In this document: positions 60,977-64,000 of the stretch, one piece after another
How positions within the stretch are numbered: position 1 is the stretch's first letter
Layout: every line of letters starts with the position of its first letter
From: Marinobacter sp. Arc7-DN-1
Lineage (GTDB): Bacteria > Pseudomonadota > Gammaproteobacteria > Pseudomonadales > Oleiphilaceae
Length of the DNA: 64,000 nt
Direction of reading: 5' to 3'
NCBI RefSeq assembly: GCF_003441595.1
Contig: NZ_CP031848.1
Span: forward strand, 3,782,001 to 3,846,000
Translations under genes and position numbers: made by a program
The notes under the pieces: generated by a model
Database searches by the model: none
Seen by the model: only the letters and a program-made list of their open reading frames with translations
Told to the model about the DNA's origin: nothing

Positions 60977-62494
60977 TTGCACGCTGAAGGGTCTGGAAAG
61001 CCGAGCCGCAGGATCCGGCGGGTCCGTCTGGTCGGCTGGATCGCGTTGGCCTTGCCAGCCGTTGCCGCGGGCTGGTCGCTGGTGGTCGGGCAGGGAAAGG
61101 TCGGCATGGCGTTGCCGGATATCCACCATGGCGGCTGGGAAGTGGCAGGGAGTCAGGCCCATATCATGCCCTCGGTCAACGCCAGTGGTGGGTCGGCGGT
61201 TATCCAGTTCACCCCCCCATCCCTGGTTCTTACCGAACGGCTGGCGTACACCGGTTCGGAGCAGCCCCTGCTGCTACAGGATCTCCGAACCGATATCAGC
61301 AATGTCACGCTTACGCTCGATTATGGCGCATCGAGTGCCTGGACCGAGCGGATCGCCATCAAAGGCGAGGTGAAGATCGAGGCAACCCGGATTGAACACC
61401 CATTCATGGTGCCGCAGGCGTGGAGTTTCCAGGGCAGGGTGCAGGGCCGTCTGGCTGACCTCCGGATTCAGGGCACGCTTTCATCCAGCGCGGGGCTGAA
61501 GGCCGACCTCACGATTCAGCTCAATCCGGGTGGCGGGGTCTCGGTTTTGGTCGATTCCGTTATCGAGGGGCAACAGGGGGTTCGCGCCCTGGCCGGAACT
61601 TTTGCCGGCTGGCCGGAGCTGCTGGCAGTGGATTCAGGCATTGCCGGGGTGTCGGCACAGGTTCGTCTGAACCCGGATGGTGAACTGGAAGCGAGCGGCA
61701 GCTCCAACCTGGAGAATGTCACCGGGGTGTTCAACCGAACCGCTTTCTCCGGGCTGAGCGGACGGGTACTTGCCTCCCTGGAAGATGACCGGTTGACCGC
61801 CGGGTTCCGGGATCTCACCGTTGAGCAGGTGAATCCTGGTATCCCGGTAACCTCCATTCGCTTTACCGGTGACTACATTGCGCCAGTTACCAATAGGCTG
61901 GAAGGCCAGCTGGAGGTACAGCAGGCGAGGGCCCGGTTCCTCGAGGGGGCACTCAGAATACCTCCGGGCGTCTATGATCTGGAAGACAGCTCTGGCGGGA
62001 TACCCGTGGAGGTTCAGGATATTTCTCTGGACAGATTGATGAAGGCTTACCCTGCAGAGGGCCTTGAGGGCAGTGGTTTGCTCAGTGGCCGTATTCCCAT
62101 AGGCTTCAGTAGCGACGGTGTTCAGGTGGCGAAAGGTCGCATTTCAGCGGAGGCGCCGGGCGGTCGGTTGCGGCTGCCCGGCGAGAAACTGCAGGCCATG
62201 CTGGGTGGCAACCAGGCCATGGATGTGGTCGTTCAAGCCTTGCAAAACTTTCACTATTCGGTGCTGGACAGCACGATAGACTACGATGAAAGGGGGAAGT
62301 TGACGCTGGATCTTCGCCTCGAGGGAAAGAATCCGGAACTCAGGGGTGGGCAGCCGGTTGTACTTAACGTGAACCTTGAGGAAGACATTCCCGCGCTGCT
62401 GACCAGCCTGCAGTTGAGTGGCAGGGTAAACGAAGCCGTTACAGAACGGGTCCGGAAGCTGTTGCAAGAGTCCGGCAAGGAGGCAGTGCCATGA
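60977..62494 (+). CDS. ydbH: YdbH-like AsmA/TamB-type lipid transport protein (short form)
   Basis: A 505-residue protein with one N-terminal membrane helix (VGWIALALPAVAAGWSLVVG) and a long repetitive beta-rich periplasmic body (periodic hydrophobic strands). The C-terminal region with LQALQNFHYSVLDSTIDYDE, LRLEGKNPELRGGQPVVLNV and NLEEDIP is the YdbH signature ('DUF748-like' dicarboxylate/NLEE tail). YdbH, TamB and YhdP bridge the envelope and carry phospholipids to the outer membrane. It is much shorter than E. coli YdbH (about 880 residues). TTG start with AGGAG upstream. Its stop overlaps the ynbE-like start, confirming the operon. Confidence 0.85.
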   Translation: MHAEGSGKPSRRIRRVRLVGWIALALPAVAAGWSLVVGQGKVGMALPDIHHGGWEVAGSQAHIMPSVNASGGSAVIQFTPPSLVLTERLAYTGSEQPLLLQDLRTDISNVTLTLDYGASSAWTERIAIKGEVKIEATRIEHPFMVPQAWSFQGRVQGRLADLRIQGTLSSSAGLKADLTIQLNPGGGVSVLVDSVIEGQQGVRALAGTFAGWPELLAVDSGIAGVSAQVRLNPDGELEASGSSNLENVTGVFNRTAFSGLSGRVLASLEDDRLTAGFRDLTVEQVNPGIPVTSIRFTGDYIAPVTNRLEGQLEVQQARARFLEGALRIPPGVYDLEDSSGGIPVEVQDISLDRLMKAYPAEGLEGSGLLSGRIPIGFSSDGVQVAKGRISAEAPGGRLRLPGEKLQAMLGGNQAMDVVVQALQNFHYSVLDSTIDYDERGKLTLDLRLEGKNPELRGGQPVVLNVNLEEDIPALLTSLQLSGRVNEAVTERVRKLLQESGKEAVP

Positions 62495-62706
62495 AAAAAT
62501 CGTTGCGGCCAACAGGGTCGGTTTTGGCAAGAGTACTGATGATATTGACGTTGCCGCTGGCAATGATTGCCTGCACGCCAACGGTGCAGATGGCGGCACC
62601 CAAAGAACCGATTACGGTGAACCTGAACGTGAAAATCGAGCACGAAATCTATATAAAAGTAGACAAGGAAGTGGATGACCTGTTCAGCGAAAAAGGGTTG
62701 TTCTGA
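62491..62706 (+). CDS. ynbE: YnbE-like outer-membrane lipoprotein
   Basis: A 71-residue lipoprotein: signal and lipobox VLMILTLPLAMIACTPTVQM (Cys near 28), then the conserved KEPITVNLNVKIEHEIYIKV and VDKEVDDLF. In E. coli YnbE sits in the outer membrane and joins end to end with the YdbH beta-groove. The ATG overlaps the ydbH stop by four bases (ATGA). Confidence 0.9.
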   Translation: MKKSLRPTGSVLARVLMILTLPLAMIACTPTVQMAAPKEPITVNLNVKIEHEIYIKVDKEVDDLFSEKGLF

Positions 62707-62735
62707 CCGGATCCGGATAGCTTAAGGGGTTGAAG

Positions 62736-63080
62736 ATGAAACGATTCATACAGATGTGTGCCTTGGTTCTGGCGGTTGGTGTCAGTCTGTCCGTGTTCGC
62801 CATGGGGCTGGATGAGGCCAAACAGAAACTGGATACCGTCAAGCAGCAGGGACTGGTTGGAGAAACGCCGACGGGCTACCTGGAGGTGGTTCGTGCCGAA
62901 GGCCAGGCCAGGGAGGTGGTTGAGGCGATCAACAGTGCCCGCCGGGATGAGTACAAGCGCATTGCCGAGAAGCACAGTATCCCGGTCACCCAGGTTGAAA
63001 CCGTTGCCGGGAAGAAGGCCATCGATAAAACGCCGGGTGGCCAGTACATTCAGGTTAATGGCAAGTGGGTGAAAAAGTAG
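62736..63080 (+). CDS. ydbL: YdbL-like DUF1318 periplasmic protein
   Basis: A 114-residue secreted protein (signal peptide MKRFIQMCALVLAVGVSLSV then FAMG). The DUF1318 body has LDEAKQKLDTVKQQGLVGET and REVVEAINSARRDEYKRIAE and IQVNGKWVKK at the end. YdbL is the third member of the ydbH operon and is thought to modulate the YdbH-YnbE assembly. ATG at 62736 preceded by AAGGGG; TTG at 62730 is the alternative. Confidence 0.9.
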   Translation: MKRFIQMCALVLAVGVSLSVFAMGLDEAKQKLDTVKQQGLVGETPTGYLEVVRAEGQAREVVEAINSARRDEYKRIAEKHSIPVTQVETVAGKKAIDKTPGGQYIQVNGKWVKK

Positions 63081-63107
63081 CCTTGCGCTCTGAGTGCCGG
63101 GCCAGAA

Positions 63108-64000
63108 TTACCGTTTAACACTCTTTTGCCGGGGTTTTCCGGCCTTGGGGCGTTTGCCCGACGCAGGCTTACCTTTCGGTCCCGGCCTTTGGGAACCGCC
63201 GGGCCCACCCGGTTTGGCTTTGGGACGATGCTTTGGCTTTGCAGCAGGCTTCTTTTTCGCAGGTTTTCCGGGCTGGGGCGGGGCCTCTGAGGAGGAGTCC
63301 CGGATGGCATCAAACAGTCCGGCCAGTTCTTTCTCCGTCAGATTGCGCCACTGGCCCACAGCCAGCCCCTTCAGGCTGACGTTCATGATCCGGATGCGCT
63401 CCAGCCTGGTTACCTCATAACCGAAGTGCTCGCACATGCGGCGAATCTGGCGGTTGAGGCCCTGAACCAGGGTAATGCGGAATACGAACCGGGATTCACT
63501 GGACACCTGGCACTTTTTTGTGACAGTTCCCAGGATCGGCACCCCGTTGGCCATACCCTCAACGAACTCCCGGGTCACCGGCTTGTCGACCGTAACCAGG
63601 TATTCCTTTTCATGGTTGTTTCCGGCCCGCAGGATCTTGTTGACCAGATCACCATTGCTGGTCATGAAGATCAGCCCCTGGGAGTCCTTGTCCAGCCGCC
63701 CGATCGGAAAGATGCGTTCGCTGTGGCCGACAAACCGCTGAATGTTGTGTTTCTCGGCGCTGTCGGTGGTGCTGACGATGCCCACGGGCTTGTTCAGGGC
63801 AATAAAGACCAGATCCTCTTCGGACCGCGGTTCAATCACCTGGCCATTAACCCTGACCGTATCCCCGGGCAGCACCTGATCCCCTACCGTGGCACGCGTG
63901 CCATTGATGTATACGTTGCCCTGATCAATATAACGATCGGCTTCCCTGCGGGAGCACATGCCGCTTTCGCTGATGTATTTATTGAGACGGGTGGACTTGC
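63108..64000 (-). CDS. rluF: 23S rRNA pseudouridine synthase RluF-like (5' end outside window)
   Basis: The frame runs from the stop at 63108 to the window edge, where it is still coding ([20 protein letters not shown], an S4 RNA-binding domain), so the true start lies outside. Then the RsuA-family catalytic domain: [30 protein letters not shown] with the catalytic Asp, and [20 protein letters not shown]. The sequence is closest to RluF (U2604 of 23S rRNA). A roughly 60-residue Lys/Pro/Gly tail ([17 protein letters not shown]) after about residue 225 is longer than in E. coli and probably binds RNA nonspecifically. Confidence 0.92.
   Translation of the reverse strand, partial: KSTRLNKYISESGMCSRREADRYIDQGNVYINGTRATVGDQVLPGDTVRVNGQVIEPRSEEDLVFIALNKPVGIVSTTDSAEKHNIQRFVGHSERIFPIGRLDKDSQGLIFMTSNGDLVNKILRAGNNHEKEYLVTVDKPVTREFVEGMANGVPILGTVTKKCQVSSESRFVFRITLVQGLNRQIRRMCEHFGYEVTRLERIRIMNVSLKGLAVGQWRNLTEKELAGLFDAIRDSSSEAPPQPGKPAKKKPAAKPKHRPKAKPGGPGGSQRPGPKGKPASGKRPKAGKPRQKSVKR

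Overview
The window looks like chromosome of a marine gammaproteobacterium, most likely Marinobacter. The strongest pointer is a 511-residue long-chain fatty acyl-CoA reductase (10605-12140) that matches the Marinobacter wax-ester enzyme family almost throughout. Oleate hydratase, many c-di-GMP proteins, frequent TTG/GTG starts and moderately high GC agree. This is recognition from memory, not a database result. I see no rRNA, tRNA, CRISPR array, prophage or intact insertion sequence. The window cuts genes at both ends (plsB on the left, an rluF-like gene on the right).

Layout. 1-4.6 kb: plsB, the nudC-murI pair, and a DUF2156 acyl/aminoacyltransferase-like gene next to a methyltransferase. 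4.6-10.4 kb: a REC-PAS-GGDEF-EAL regulator, an HDOD-histidine kinase and a MinD/FleN-like ATPase. 10.4-15.2 kb: fatty acyl-CoA reductase with a tandem 21-bp repeat upstream, acetyl-CoA synthetase and a LuxR-type response regulator of the kind that controls acs. 15-21 kb: central metabolism dehydrogenases and an aminotransferase, small conserved proteins, and a stand-alone EAL protein. 21-27 kb: a LysR regulator divergent from an ACAD11-like acyl-CoA dehydrogenase / APH-type kinase / phosphatase / two-SDR cluster, which resembles the split form of the animal ACAD10/11 4-hydroxyacyl-CoA pathway. 27-33 kb: PBP4, a double-thioredoxin-fold GST, aldo/keto reductases and a GFA protein. 33-34 kb: a graveyard of a PQQ sugar dehydrogenase and a Fur-boxed TonB receptor, with a well-formed 36-residue ORF beside it. 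34-44 kb: yaiI, yjdM, c-di-GMP enzymes, a copper chaperone, oleate hydratase, tag, mtfA, a MaoC hydratase and a RIO kinase. 44-49 kb: more gene remnants, uspA, a cold-shock gene, and a DUF1631-GGDEF-EAL gene broken by one frameshift and one in-frame stop. 49-64 kb: a dienoyl-CoA isomerase-like crotonase, argP/argO, a truncated NlpC/P60, Acg-type nitroreductase, SRAP, arfB, esterase, SDR, thpR, GNAT-nitrilase fusion, ydbH-ynbE-ydbL and an rluF-like gene.

How the genes may work together. Lipid metabolism is the dominant theme: plsB (glycerolipid entry), the reductase (fatty alcohols for wax esters), acs (acetate re-entry), oleate hydratase (10-hydroxystearate), the ACAD/APH module (which could take over when beta-oxidation of that hydroxy acid reaches the 4-hydroxy stage), MaoC and crotonase enzymes, and the YdbH system for lipid transport to the outer membrane. 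The second theme is c-di-GMP signalling, with five GGDEF/EAL genes. The third is gene decay: at least five genes survive only as fragments with clean internal deletions, frameshifts or stops.

The most unusual structural signal is a family of intergenic elements (23353-23466, 23513-23625, 29795-29903). Each has 28-30 nt inverted arms whose sequence differs completely between copies but is matched within a copy, around a conserved 53-58 nt core that itself holds small palindromes. A second nested palindrome of another type lies at 57303-57464.
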